Counted from the stretch's first letter, positions 1-8,074 are shown. The stretch is 12,985 nt of DNA from Lichenicoccus sp964242335 (GCA_964242335.1 CAXTAY010000062.1:1-12985), one strand, 5' to 3'. Translations and numbers: made by a program. The notes: generated from the sequence alone by a model not told the origin.

Positions 1-1521
1 TCCGAGAGCAGGCCGCACGGCGGCGCCCGCGCCCGCGCCCGCCCGCGCCCGCCCACGGCGCCGGGCGCGGACGAGCTCGTGCTGGCACCGGAGCTCGCCC
101 GGCCGCTGCTGCTGCGCCTTACCGAGCCGAGCCCGAGCGCGCACGCGCGGCTGTTCGCGCCCGATGGGCAGCAGGTCGCGGATAGCCGTGCCGAGACCCA
201 GGGTGACGGGGCCGGCACCGCGGCCTCCGATCGCGGCGCGGCCACGTCGCCGGTCGCACCGCGGGCGGTGGCGCGGTCGGCTGCCGACCCGCTGCATCTC
301 GCCTACGACCGCATGCTCGCCCTGCTGCCGGCGACCGGGCTGCGCATCGCGACGCTCGGCGTCGGCGCCGATCCGGAGGCGCAGCCGGACCTGCCGCAGC
401 CGTTCGGCTTCGGCGATCCCGACAGCTCCGAGACGCCACCCTACATACGCCGCACCGCCGATCATCGTCTGCTGGTCACCGTGGCCGAGCCGGTGGCGCA
501 CGAGGGGCATACGGTCGGCATCATCCAGCTGACCCGCGAGGCGCGCGACGTCGACCGCTCGCTGTTCGCGGTGCGCTCCTCCATCCTGGTGCTGTTCTTC
601 GTGGCGCTGGCGATCACCGTGCTGCTGTCCTGGTACCTCTCCCTGACCATCGCCCGGCCGCTGCTGAGCCTCGCCGCCTCCGCGCACGTCATGCGCGAGG
701 GGATCGGCCGCACCGGCAGCGTGCCGGCACGGCTCCGCGGCCGGCGCGACGAGATCGGCGAGCTGGCCCTGGCGCTCGACGAGAGTGCCCGGGCGCTGTG
801 GACGCGGATGGACGCGATCGAGCGGTTCGCCGCCGACGTCAGCCACGAGATCAAGAACCCGCTCTCCTCGATCCGCTCGGCGATCGAGACCCTGCTGCGC
901 ATCGAGGACCTCGACCAGCAGCGCCGCCTGCTCCGCATCATCGGCGAGGACGTGCGCCGGCTGGACCGGCTGATCACCGACATCTCCGACGCCAGTCGGA
1001 TCGACGCCGAGCTGTCTCGCGCCACCGCCGAACCGGTGGCGCTGGGGCCGATCCTCGCCGTGCTGGCCGAGATCCACGCCGCCACGCGGGCGCCGGACGG
1101 CCCGACCCTGGAGCTGTCCGCCGAGGTGCAGGCGCGCGCCCAGTCCCTGGTGGTGCTGGCGATCGAGGACCGTCTGGTGCAGGTGCTGCGCAACCTGATC
1201 GGCAACGCGGTCAGCTTCTCGCCGCCGAACGGGCGCATCACGCTGGAAGCGGCGGAGGCCGGCGGCTTGGTCGAGATCGCGGTCAGCGACGAGGGGCCGG
1301 GGATCCCTCAGGGCAAGCTCGACAGCATCTTCGACCGTTTCTACTCCGAGCGTCCGGAGGGAGAGCATTTCGGGCAGCATTCCGGTCTCGGCCTGTCGAT
1401 CAGCCGGCAGATCGTGGAAGCGCTGAAGGGCAGGATCATTGCGGAAAACCGCAACGACGCGCAGAACCGGGTCTGCGGGGCGCGCTTCGTCGTACGGCTG
1501 CCGAAACCGCCGGTGGCCTGA
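1..1521 (+). CDS. chvG: ChvG-like sensor histidine kinase (5' end missing)
   Basis: Inner-membrane sensor kinase, partial: the frame is open from base 1, so the true start lies upstream. The first in-window start codon, GTG at 79, is used only for numbering. Residues 1-165 look like the C-terminal part of a periplasmic stimulus-sensing domain. One membrane helix follows (about 167-190), then a HAMP linker. The kinase core has an H-box (VSHEIKNPLSS, phospho-accepting His256), an N-box (NLIGN, 372-376), a G1 box (DEGPGIP from 404) and a G2 box (GLGLS from 436), so it looks catalytically intact. ChvG of alphaproteobacteria is known to phosphorylate ChvI in envelope and acid stress signalling; its partner would be upstream. 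The HPr kinase gene that often follows chvG is absent; a PerM-like gene follows instead. The assignment to ChvG rather than another HisKA sensor rests on overall layout and is inference. Bases 25-54 are a GCCCGC-rich low-complexity run read as Ala/Arg/Pro. Confidence 0.8.
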   Translation, partial: SESRPHGGARARARPRPPTAPGADELVLAPELARPLLLRLTEPSPSAHARLFAPDGQQVADSRAETQGDGAGTAASDRGAATSPVAPRAVARSAADPLHLAYDRMLALLPATGLRIATLGVGADPEAQPDLPQPFGFGDPDSSETPPYIRRTADHRLLVTVAEPVAHEGHTVGIIQLTREARDVDRSLFAVRSSILVLFFVALAITVLLSWYLSLTIARPLLSLAASAHVMREGIGRTGSVPARLRGRRDEIGELALALDESARALWTRMDAIERFAADVSHEIKNPLSSIRSAIETLLRIEDLDQQRRLLRIIGEDVRRLDRLITDISDASRIDAELSRATAEPVALGPILAVLAEIHAATRAPDGPTLELSAEVQARAQSLVVLAIEDRLVQVLRNLIGNAVSFSPPNGRITLEAAEAGGLVEIAVSDEGPGIPQGKLDSIFDRFYSERPEGEHFGQHSGLGLSISRQIVEALKGRIIAENRNDAQNRVCGARFVVRLPKPPVA

Positions 1522-1610
1522 GCCGACGAACAGGAGCGGGCGGCAACCAAGGGGCGACGACGAGGACGGGACAACGAAGACCGGGCGTCTGCGTTGCGGT
1601 GCAGCACGAT

Positions 1611-1616
1611 AGGTGG
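1611..1616 (+). promoter_or_regulatory. Ribosome binding site deciding the PerM-like start
   Basis: AGGTGG lies 5 bases before ATG 1622. An in-frame GTG at 1613 sits inside this site and would have no ribosome binding site of its own, so ATG 1622 is preferred. Confidence 0.5.
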
Positions 1617-1621
1617 CCAGC

Positions 1622-2827
1622 ATGGCGTATCAGCAGGCGCAGGACGACGAGCTGATGCGGGACGAGCCGGCACAGCTCCAGGAGAGGGCTCAGGCGCAGC
1701 TGTGCGACGACTCGATCGAGGCGCGGCGCCAGCGCGTGCTCTCCACCCTGTCGACGTGCCTGCTGCTGCTGAGCGTGCTCGCGACCTTCTATACGCTGTA
1801 CTTCGCCAGCGACATCGTGCTGCCCTTCGTGCTGGCCGGCGTGCTCAACCTGCTGCTCAGCGGCCCGATGCGCTTCCTGCATCAGCGGCTGCGTATCCCC
1901 AAGCCGCTGGCCGCGCTGTTCCTGATCCTCGCCCTGTTCGGGGTCGTGGCCGGCATCGGCGCCGCCATCTCGGTGCCTGCTTCGGGGTGGATCAGCAAGG
2001 CGCCGCAGAGCCTTCCCGCCCTGCAGGCCAAGCTCGCCTTCCTGCACGGCCCGATCCAGGCCACCCAGGGGATGATGAAGAAGCTGCAGGGCTTGCTCGA
2101 CCAGACCAGCAGCCCGGCCGTGCACGGCTCGCAGCAGGTGGTGCAGGTGCAGCAATCCGGCAACGGCCTGACCAGCGTCGGCTCGTCGCTGCTGATCGGC
2201 ACGCGCGCCTTCCTCGGCCAGATCTTCACCATGCTGCTGATGCTGTTCTTCCTGCTCTACGAGGGCGACAGCCTGCTGCGGCGCTTCATCGAGATCATGC
2301 CGACCTGGGCCGACAAGCGGCGCACGGTGCAGATCGCCTTCGAGATCGAGCGCAACGTCTCGCTCTACCTCGCCACCATCACCGGCATGAACCTGCTGGT
2401 CGGCATCGCCAACTTCATCCAGTGCTGGGCGCTCGGCCTGCCCAATCCGCTGCTGTGGGGCGTGCTCGCGTTCCTGCTGAACTACATCCCGATCCTTGGG
2501 CCGATGACCGGGGTGGTGATCTACTTCTTCGTGGGGCTGTTCAGCTTCAGCTCGGTGCTGCAGGCGGTGGTGCCTCCCGCGATCTATTTCGGCATCCACG
2601 TCATGGAGGGCGAGACCATCACGCCGATGCTGCTGGCGCGGCGCTTCACGCTCAACCCGGTGCTGGTGATGAGTTCGCTGATGTTCTGGGACTGGCTCTG
2701 GGGCATCCCCGGCGCCTTCCTCAGCGTGCCGCTGCTCGCGGTATTCAAGATCGTCTGCGACCACGTCGACGCGCTGACGCCGATCGGTCACATCGTCGGC
2801 GGCGCGCCGAAGCGCAACCCGAAATGA
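1622..2827 (+). CDS. AI-2E family / PerM-like transporter
   Basis: A 401-residue polytopic inner-membrane protein of the AI-2E exporter/PerM family (PF01594). Start ATG 1622 is chosen for its AGGTGG site. A 40-residue charged cytoplasmic N-terminus precedes helices at about 44-62, 64-84 and 95-118. Next comes a hydrophilic, Gln-rich amphipathic stretch (about 120-190), as usual in the family. More helices lie at about 199-213, 246-268, 276-310, 313-327 and 345-375. Family signatures are visible: NYIPILGP at 287-294, the EGETITP segment near 329-335, and WGIPGAFLSVPLL near 360-372. Members have been linked to export of small molecules, including autoinducer-2, or to sodium/proton exchange; the substrate here cannot be read from sequence. 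It lies 100 bases after the kinase gene and 22 bases before the flavoprotein gene, so the latter is probably co-transcribed with it. Confidence 0.87.
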   Translation: MAYQQAQDDELMRDEPAQLQERAQAQLCDDSIEARRQRVLSTLSTCLLLLSVLATFYTLYFASDIVLPFVLAGVLNLLLSGPMRFLHQRLRIPKPLAALFLILALFGVVAGIGAAISVPASGWISKAPQSLPALQAKLAFLHGPIQATQGMMKKLQGLLDQTSSPAVHGSQQVVQVQQSGNGLTSVGSSLLIGTRAFLGQIFTMLLMLFFLLYEGDSLLRRFIEIMPTWADKRRTVQIAFEIERNVSLYLATITGMNLLVGIANFIQCWALGLPNPLLWGVLAFLLNYIPILGPMTGVVIYFFVGLFSFSSVLQAVVPPAIYFGIHVMEGETITPMLLARRFTLNPVLVMSSLMFWDWLWGIPGAFLSVPLLAVFKIVCDHVDALTPIGHIVGGAPKRNPK

Positions 2828-2849
2828 GGCGGCCGACGCCGCAGCCGGG

Positions 2850-4064
2850 ATGAGCGCCATCCTGCCGCATTCCGTCGATGTCGTCGTACTGGGCGCCGGT
2901 GCCGCCGGCCTGATGTGCGCGATCAGCGCCGGACGGCGCGGCCGCTCGGTGCTGGTGCTGGATCACGCCGATGAGCCGGGCAAGAAGATCCTGATCTCCG
3001 GCGGCGGGCGGTGCAACTTCACCAACCGCAAGACGGCGCCCGAGCGCTTCCTGTCCGGCAACCCGCACTTCGTGCGCTCCGCGCTCTCGCGCTACCGGCC
3101 CGCGGACTTCGTCGCCCTGATCGAGAAGCACGGCATCGCCTACCACGAGAAGGGTCTCGGCCAGCTGTTCTGCGACGGCTCCGCCCGCGCGGTGGTCGCG
3201 ATGCTGCTGGCGGAGTGCGAGGCCGCGGAGGCCGCGGTCCGCTGCGGCGTGCGCATCGTCGAGGTCGGCCGGTCCGACCGCTTCACCGTCCGCACCGATC
3301 ACGGCACGGTGGAGGCGCAGTCGCTGGTGCTGGCGACCGGCGGCCTGTCGATCCCGAAGATGGGAGCGAGCGGGCTCGCGCACGACCTGGCGCGCCGGTT
3401 CGGCCTCGCGGTGACGCGCACCGAACCGGCCCTGGTGCCGCTCCGCTTCGAGGCCGACGACCTGACCCTGATGCAGCCGCTCAGCGGCTTGTCCCTGCCG
3501 GTGGCGGCGGCGTGCGGCGCGATGCGCTTCGAGGAGGCCGCGCTGTTCACGCATCGCGGGCTCTCGGGGCCCGCCATCCTGCAGATCTCGTCGTTCTGGG
3601 AAGCCGGCGGTGCGGTGGATCTCGACCTGTTGCCGGGACGCGACGCGCAGGCGGCCCTGCTCGACGGCAAGCGCCTGCGTCCGCGGGCGGAGACGCGCAC
3701 GGTGCTGGCGCAATGGCTGCCGCAGCGCCTGGCCTGCAGCCTCGTCGAGCGTCATCTTGCCTCCCAGCTGGCCTCCCAGCCGGCCGCGCTGGCGATCGGC
3801 GCGCTGGCGGATCGCGACCTGCGCCGCCTGGCCGGGCAGCTGTCGCGCTGGCGCCTGACGCCGTGCGGATCGGAGGGCTACGCGAAGGCCGAGGTCACCC
3901 GCGGCGGCATCGACACCCGCGGCCTGTCCTCGCGCACCATGGCGGCGAACGCGGTGCCGGGCCTGTTCGCGATCGGCGAGGCGGTCGACGTCACCGGCTG
4001 GCTCGGCGGCTACAACTTCCAGTGGGCCTGGGCCAGCGGATGGGCCGCGGGGGAGGCGGCGTAG
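2850..4064 (+). CDS. BaiN/RdsA (HI0933/YhiN) family FAD-dependent oxidoreductase
   Basis: A 404-residue soluble flavoprotein. The Rossmann dinucleotide motif GAGAAG is at 15-20 (G15, G17, G20), with acidic D38 closing the second strand. The family fingerprint SGGGRCNFTN is at 50-59. The C-terminal FAD-contacting segment has AEVTRGG, then GEAVDV at 376-381 and GGYN at 386-389, followed by WAWASG. Length and motifs match the HI0933/YhiN/BaiN family. From the literature as I recall it, E. coli YhiN (RdsA) makes the dihydrouridine in 23S rRNA, while clostridial BaiN acts on bile-acid intermediates. Which activity applies here is unknown; rRNA modification is the more natural guess in a proteobacterium. 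ATG 2850 is 22 bases past the stop of the membrane-protein gene and has only a weak ribosome binding site, suggesting coupled translation. Confidence 0.85.
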   Translation: MSAILPHSVDVVVLGAGAAGLMCAISAGRRGRSVLVLDHADEPGKKILISGGGRCNFTNRKTAPERFLSGNPHFVRSALSRYRPADFVALIEKHGIAYHEKGLGQLFCDGSARAVVAMLLAECEAAEAAVRCGVRIVEVGRSDRFTVRTDHGTVEAQSLVLATGGLSIPKMGASGLAHDLARRFGLAVTRTEPALVPLRFEADDLTLMQPLSGLSLPVAAACGAMRFEEAALFTHRGLSGPAILQISSFWEAGGAVDLDLLPGRDAQAALLDGKRLRPRAETRTVLAQWLPQRLACSLVERHLASQLASQPAALAIGALADRDLRRLAGQLSRWRLTPCGSEGYAKAEVTRGGIDTRGLSSRTMAANAVPGLFAIGEAVDVTGWLGGYNFQWAWASGWAAGEAA

Positions 4065-4139
4065 CAGGGGATCGTGTCCCGCGGCCGGTGGCATCTTTGA
4101 CGTGAAACGGGCACAAGGCTGCTCGAGCGATCGGCATGC

Positions 4140-4145
4140 AGGAGG
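4140..4145 (+). promoter_or_regulatory. Strong ribosome binding site deciding the flavin reductase start
   Basis: AGGAGG stands 8 bases before ATG 4154. An earlier in-frame ATG at 4136 overlaps this region and would add six residues without a site of its own, so 4154 is the likely start. Confidence 0.75.
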
Positions 4146-4153
4146 ATCAGCGA

Positions 4154-4654
4154 ATGACAGTGGAAGTCCAGACCTTCCGCGAGGCGATGTCCCGGCTCGG
4201 CGCCGCCGTCAACATCATCACCACCGCGGCCGCGCAGGCACCGACCGGCTTCACCGCGTCCGCCGTCTGCTCGGTGACCGACGACCCGCCGACCCTGCTG
4301 ATCTGCGTCAACCGCAAGTCGCGTTCGCGCGGCGAGATCGCGGTCGGCGCCGGCATCTGCGTCAACACCCTCGCGGCACATCAGCAGGCGCTCGCCGCCG
4401 CATTCGCCGGGCCGATCGAGATGGAGGAGCGGTTCACCCAGGGAAGCTGGATCAAGCTGGTCACCGGCGCGCCGATCCTGGAGGAGGCGGCCGCCTCGTT
4501 CGACTGCCGCATCACCAGCATCGTCGAGGTCGGCACACACAGCGTGCTGTTCTGCGAGGTGGAGGCGATCCACATGGGCGATCCGCGCGAGGGACTGGCC
4601 TATTTCGGCCGCACCTATCACGCGCTGCCGCATGGCCGTGAGCCGGCGGCCTGA
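4154..4654 (+). CDS. Flavin reductase, RutF/HpaC-like
   Basis: A 166-residue cytoplasmic flavin reductase-like protein (PF01613), which supplies FMNH2 or FADH2 to a partner flavin monooxygenase using NAD(P)H. It opens with FREAMSRLGAAVNIITT and continues with the TGFTASAVCSVTDDPPTLLICVN-type flavin-binding block, then CVNTL, EERF, FDCRI, VGTHSVLFCEVEAI and a terminal FGRTYHAL. This pattern is very close to RutF (pyrimidine catabolism) and HpaC (4-hydroxyphenylacetate hydroxylation), and the length is normal. No rut or hpa gene and no monooxygenase is in the window, so its oxygenase partner must be encoded elsewhere and the pathway cannot be named. An 89-base gap separates it from the flavoprotein gene, so it may have its own promoter, but I found no convincing -35/-10 pair. 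Confidence 0.85.
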   Translation: MTVEVQTFREAMSRLGAAVNIITTAAAQAPTGFTASAVCSVTDDPPTLLICVNRKSRSRGEIAVGAGICVNTLAAHQQALAAAFAGPIEMEERFTQGSWIKLVTGAPILEEAAASFDCRITSIVEVGTHSVLFCEVEAIHMGDPREGLAYFGRTYHALPHGREPAA

Positions 4655-4692
4655 GGGGGCCGTGGGCTTGAGCTCGTCTTGATCGAGGTGGG

Positions 4693-4733
4693 CCGGGGCT
4701 CTGCCCTTTACCCGCCGGGGCCTGAGGCCCCGG
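4693..4733. repeat. Two-hairpin GC-rich intergenic element (REP-like or bidirectional terminator)
   Basis: The 96-base gap between the convergent flavin reductase and accC genes holds two hairpins. One is small, GGGC-TCT-GCCC (4696-4706). The other is a perfect 8-bp stem, CCGGGGCC-TGA-GGCCCCGG (4715-4733), followed by a run of six C (4735-4740). There is no T-tract on either strand, so a classical intrinsic terminator is not obvious. The composition and paired layout resemble the GC-rich extragenic repeats common in alphaproteobacteria. Position between two gene ends fits a role in ending transcription or protecting 3' ends; that role is inference. Confidence 0.55.
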
Positions 4734-4750
4734 ACCCCCCGGATCTGGGG

Positions 4751-6106
<1,356 letters not shown>

Positions 6107-6151
6107 GACCGGTTTCAGTTCAGTCGGCAGGCTGCAATCGGGGATCGGGCT

Positions 6152-6613
6152 TCAGTCGATGATCGCGAGCACTTCGCCGAACTCGACCGGCGCGCCGGAG
6201 GCGACCAGCAGGCGGGTGAGGGTGCCCGCGCGGGGCGCCTTGATCTGGTTGAAGGTCTTCATCGCCTCGATCAGCATCAGGGTCTGGCCGGCGGCGACCT
6301 GCTGGCCCTCGGTCACGAACAGGGCAGCACCCGGCTCCGGGGACAGGTAGGCGATGCCGACCATCGGGCTCTTGACCGCGCCCGGATGCTTGGCATGGTC
6401 CGCGGCGTGCACGGCGGCGACCGCCTCGGCGCCGGAGACGACGGCGACCGGCGAGGCGACCATCGTCGGCGCCATCGCCTGCACCACCGGGGCCGCGCGC
6501 ACCACCCGGATGCGGCTGTCCTTCTCGGCGATCTCGATCTCGGTCAGGCCGGTGTCGGTCAGGATGTCGGCCAGCGCGCGAATCACGTCGGCATCCACGA
6601 GCAGGCGGCTCAT
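6152..6613 (-). CDS. accB: Acetyl-CoA carboxylase, biotin carboxyl carrier protein
   Basis: A 153-residue carrier that swings biotin between the biotin carboxylase (AccC) and the carboxyltransferase (AccA/AccD, not in the window). It has an N-terminal segment MSRLLVDADVIRALADIL, an Ala/Val/Pro-rich flexible linker (about 40-75), and a C-terminal biotinyl domain (about 78-153). The target is K119 in EAMKTFN, 34 residues from the end as expected; this reads TF where E. coli has the MM/ME type of motif. The start ATG (6613) overlaps the aroQ stop as ATGA, which implies translational coupling and fixes the start. The frame is open further upstream inside aroQ, but that extension is not coding. 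Confidence 0.96.
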   Translation of the reverse strand: MSRLLVDADVIRALADILTDTGLTEIEIAEKDSRIRVVRAAPVVQAMAPTMVASPVAVVSGAEAVAAVHAADHAKHPGAVKSPMVGIAYLSPEPGAALFVTEGQQVAAGQTLMLIEAMKTFNQIKAPRAGTLTRLLVASGAPVEFGEVLAIID

Positions 6614-7065
6614 CGGTCGTCCTCGTCCATTAGCGTGTCCGCCATCGCCGTCAGGGCCAGGGCGTAGCCACGCACCCCAAGCCCGCAGATCACGCCCAGC
6701 GCTGCCTGCGAGACGTAGGAGTGCCGGCGGAATTCCTCCCGTCGGTGGATGTTCGACAGGTGCACCTCGATCACCGGGAGCTCCACCGCCAGCAGGGCGT
6801 CCAGCAGCGCGATCGAGGTATGGCTGTAGCCACCCGGATTGATGACGATTCCACGTGCCCGGCCCCGGCATTCCTGCACCCACGAGATCAATTCGCCTTC
6901 GCCGTTGGTCTGGCGAAAATCGATCGCCACATCGAGCCGCTCGGCGGCCTGGATGCATACCTGTTCGACGTCGTCCAGGGTCGCGCGGCCGTAGATGCTC
7001 GGCTGCCGCAGCCCGAGCATGTTCAGGTTCGGTCCGTTCAGCACGGCGATCAGCGGCGGCCCCAT
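6610..7065 (-). CDS. aroQ: 3-dehydroquinate dehydratase, type II
   Basis: A 151-residue cytoplasmic dehydroquinase of the shikimate pathway, which converts 3-dehydroquinate to 3-dehydroshikimate; type II enzymes form dodecamers. The sequence starts MGPPLIAVLNGPNLNMLG. Active-site residues line up one position beyond those of the M. tuberculosis enzyme: R20, Y25 (catalytic, in PSIYG), N76 and H82 (INPGGYSH), H102 (EVHLSN, catalytic) and R113 (REEFRRHS). Start ATG 7065 gives the usual family length. The frame stays open to a TTG at 7101, but the added 12 residues match nothing in the family. First gene of the operon with accB and accC, an arrangement I recall from other alphaproteobacteria. Confidence 0.96.
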   Translation of the reverse strand: MGPPLIAVLNGPNLNMLGLRQPSIYGRATLDDVEQVCIQAAERLDVAIDFRQTNGEGELISWVQECRGRARGIVINPGGYSHTSIALLDALLAVELPVIEVHLSNIHRREEFRRHSYVSQAALGVICGLGVRGYALALTAMADTLMDEDDR

Positions 7066-7346
7066 GACGCGGGCGTTAGCATGACGACGAGCACTCTCCA
7101 AGCGGCCGCGCCGGTGGCGCCCGGGCGGCAGCGCCGCTCGTCGATCGACCGGGAGCGGTCGGCCGCCGTGGCGAGCCAGCCCGCGACGACGCCGTGCCGA
7201 GGATGCTCCGGGGTCATGCGGCGGCCGCGGAAATAATTCCTGCGGGTCGGCAAATCGATCCCGACGCCGTAGCGGTCGGCACTGCCCGGAACCCGCGCCG
7301 GAGCGCGCCGCTGCTGCCGCCCGTGTCGGACTTGCGACGTTTCAGC

Positions 7347-7376
7347 TTGATCTCGCGTCTGTGATCATCCTCTAAT
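7347..7376 (+). promoter_or_regulatory. Sigma-70-type promoter for the RlpA-like gene
   Basis: The -35 TTGATC (7347-7352) and -10 TCTAAT (7371-7376, five of six consensus bases) are 18 bases apart. Transcription would start near 7383, just ahead of an AGGTGGAG ribosome binding site, giving a very short leader. This placement supports translation starting near 7400 rather than at the first canonical start, 7580. Confidence 0.5.
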
Positions 7377-7386
7377 ACTGTGCAAC

Positions 7387-7394
7387 AGGTGGAG
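7387..7394 (+). promoter_or_regulatory. Ribosome binding site ahead of a probable CTG start
   Basis: AGGTGGAG is followed after 5 bases by CTG at 7400, which is in frame with the signal peptide and the RlpA domain. No ATG, GTG or TTG occurs in that frame between the upstream TAA at 7373 and 7580. Confidence 0.5.
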
Positions 7395-7399
7395 TAAGG

Positions 7400-8038
7400 C
7401 TGATCGATACGTCGAGGATCTACCCGGGCGGGCCGCCCGCGGCACGCGGCGCATTCTCCCGCTCCCGGCTGCTCTGCGGTCTGCTGGTTGCCGCCGTATC
7501 CCTCGGCGCCGGGCCGGGTGCGCGGGCCGCCGTCGCACTGCCTGCGGCACCATCCCCCAGGACGGCCTGGACCGCCTCGGTGCACGCCGCCCTGGCGCGT
7601 CAGGCGCACCAGGCCCTCGCCGCCGCCCGCCACGTCTTCGTGCAGAGCGGCCTGGCCAGCTGGTACGGCCACGAGTTCACCGGCAGGCGCACCTCCAGCG
7701 GCATGCGCTTCGACCCGATGCGGCTGACCTGCGCCCACCGCACCCTGCCGCTCGGCACGCGCCTGCTGGTGACCTCGCAGGAAACCGGTCGCTCCGTGGT
7801 GGTGACGGTCAATGATCGCGGACCGTTCGCCGGACCCGGCCGGATCATCGACCTCTCCGGCGCGGCCGCGGCGCGGATCGGCATGGTGCGCGACGGGCTG
7901 AGCGTCGTCACCGTCAAGCGCGTGGTGCCGGCGCGCGACGACGTGGAGGTGGCGCAGGCGGCCGATGCCGACAGCACCGACCAGGCGATCGCGGCGAGCC
8001 GAGACGCCGACGGCCAGCGCTCGACCGGCGACCGATAG
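7400..8038 (+). CDS. RlpA-like double-psi beta-barrel secreted protein
   Basis: A 212-residue exported protein if read from CTG 7400; the first standard start, GTG 7580, would leave 152 residues and lose the export signal. Upstream of 7580 the frame encodes a convincing Sec signal: a basic n-region (ARGAFSRSR), a core LLCGLLVAAVSLGAG and a likely cleavage after ARA (about residue 43). There is no lipobox, unlike lipoprotein RlpAs. The double-psi barrel follows at about 83-165: GLASWYG, FTGRRTSSG, H113 in AHRTLPLGT, D139 in NDRGPF, then RIIDLSGAAA. RlpA proteins are septal-ring peptidoglycan lytic transglycosylases acting on denuded glycan. Here the position matching Glu120 of the P. aeruginosa enzyme is Met102, so activity is uncertain, and the C-terminal SPOR domain is absent. 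The C-terminal tail is short, charged and probably disordered. Confidence 0.8.
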   Translation: MIDTSRIYPGGPPAARGAFSRSRLLCGLLVAAVSLGAGPGARAAVALPAAPSPRTAWTASVHAALARQAHQALAAARHVFVQSGLASWYGHEFTGRRTSSGMRFDPMRLTCAHRTLPLGTRLLVTSQETGRSVVVTVNDRGPFAGPGRIIDLSGAAAARIGMVRDGLSVVTVKRVVPARDDVEVAQAADADSTDQAIAASRDADGQRSTGDR

Positions 8039-8061
8039 ACTGGCGACCTACAGACCGGCGG
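8025..8061. repeat. Degenerate 15-bp tandem repeat across the RlpA-like gene stop
   Basis: CCGGCGACCGATAGA (8025-8039) is followed directly by CTGGCGACCTACAGA (8040-8054, 12 of 15 identical) and a partial third unit, CCGGCGG (8055-8061). The stop codon TAG (8036-8038) lies in the first unit. Most of the 36-base gap before the convergent yihY-like gene is made of this repeat. Confidence 0.6.
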
Positions 8062-8074
8062 CTCGCGTCCGGCC

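Larger units (their letters stand above)
7066..7399. other. Divergent intergenic region between aroQ and the RlpA-like gene
   Basis: About 334 bases with no supportable gene. It should hold the promoters of both flanking transcripts. A plausible rightward promoter is listed separately. For the leftward aroQ operon I see an AT-rich patch (GGAAATAATTCC, about 7226-7237) but no matching -35 box. Two short open frames here, 7081-7236 (+) and 7050-7217 (-), lack a ribosome binding site and are Arg/Ala-rich frames expected by chance at this GC content. Confidence 0.5.

Noticed and set aside
1436..2860. Long open frame on the minus strand opposite the PerM-like gene
   Set aside because: Its product is a His/Gln/Arg/Glu-rich composition typical of antisense reading of high-GC coding DNA, while the plus strand encodes a clear membrane protein with family motifs.
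2745..4094. Long open minus-strand frame opposite the flavoprotein gene
   Set aside because: Low-complexity Arg/Ala/Gly/Gln product with no motif; the plus strand has intact FAD-binding motifs.
4096..4130. TTTGAC as a -35 box for the flavin reductase gene
   Set aside because: No acceptable -10 element at 16-19 bases downstream.
7050..7236. Two short open frames (7081-7236 plus; 7050-7217 minus) between aroQ and the RlpA-like gene
   Set aside because: No ribosome binding site, Arg/Ala-rich random-looking products, and one overlaps the aroQ start; likely chance.
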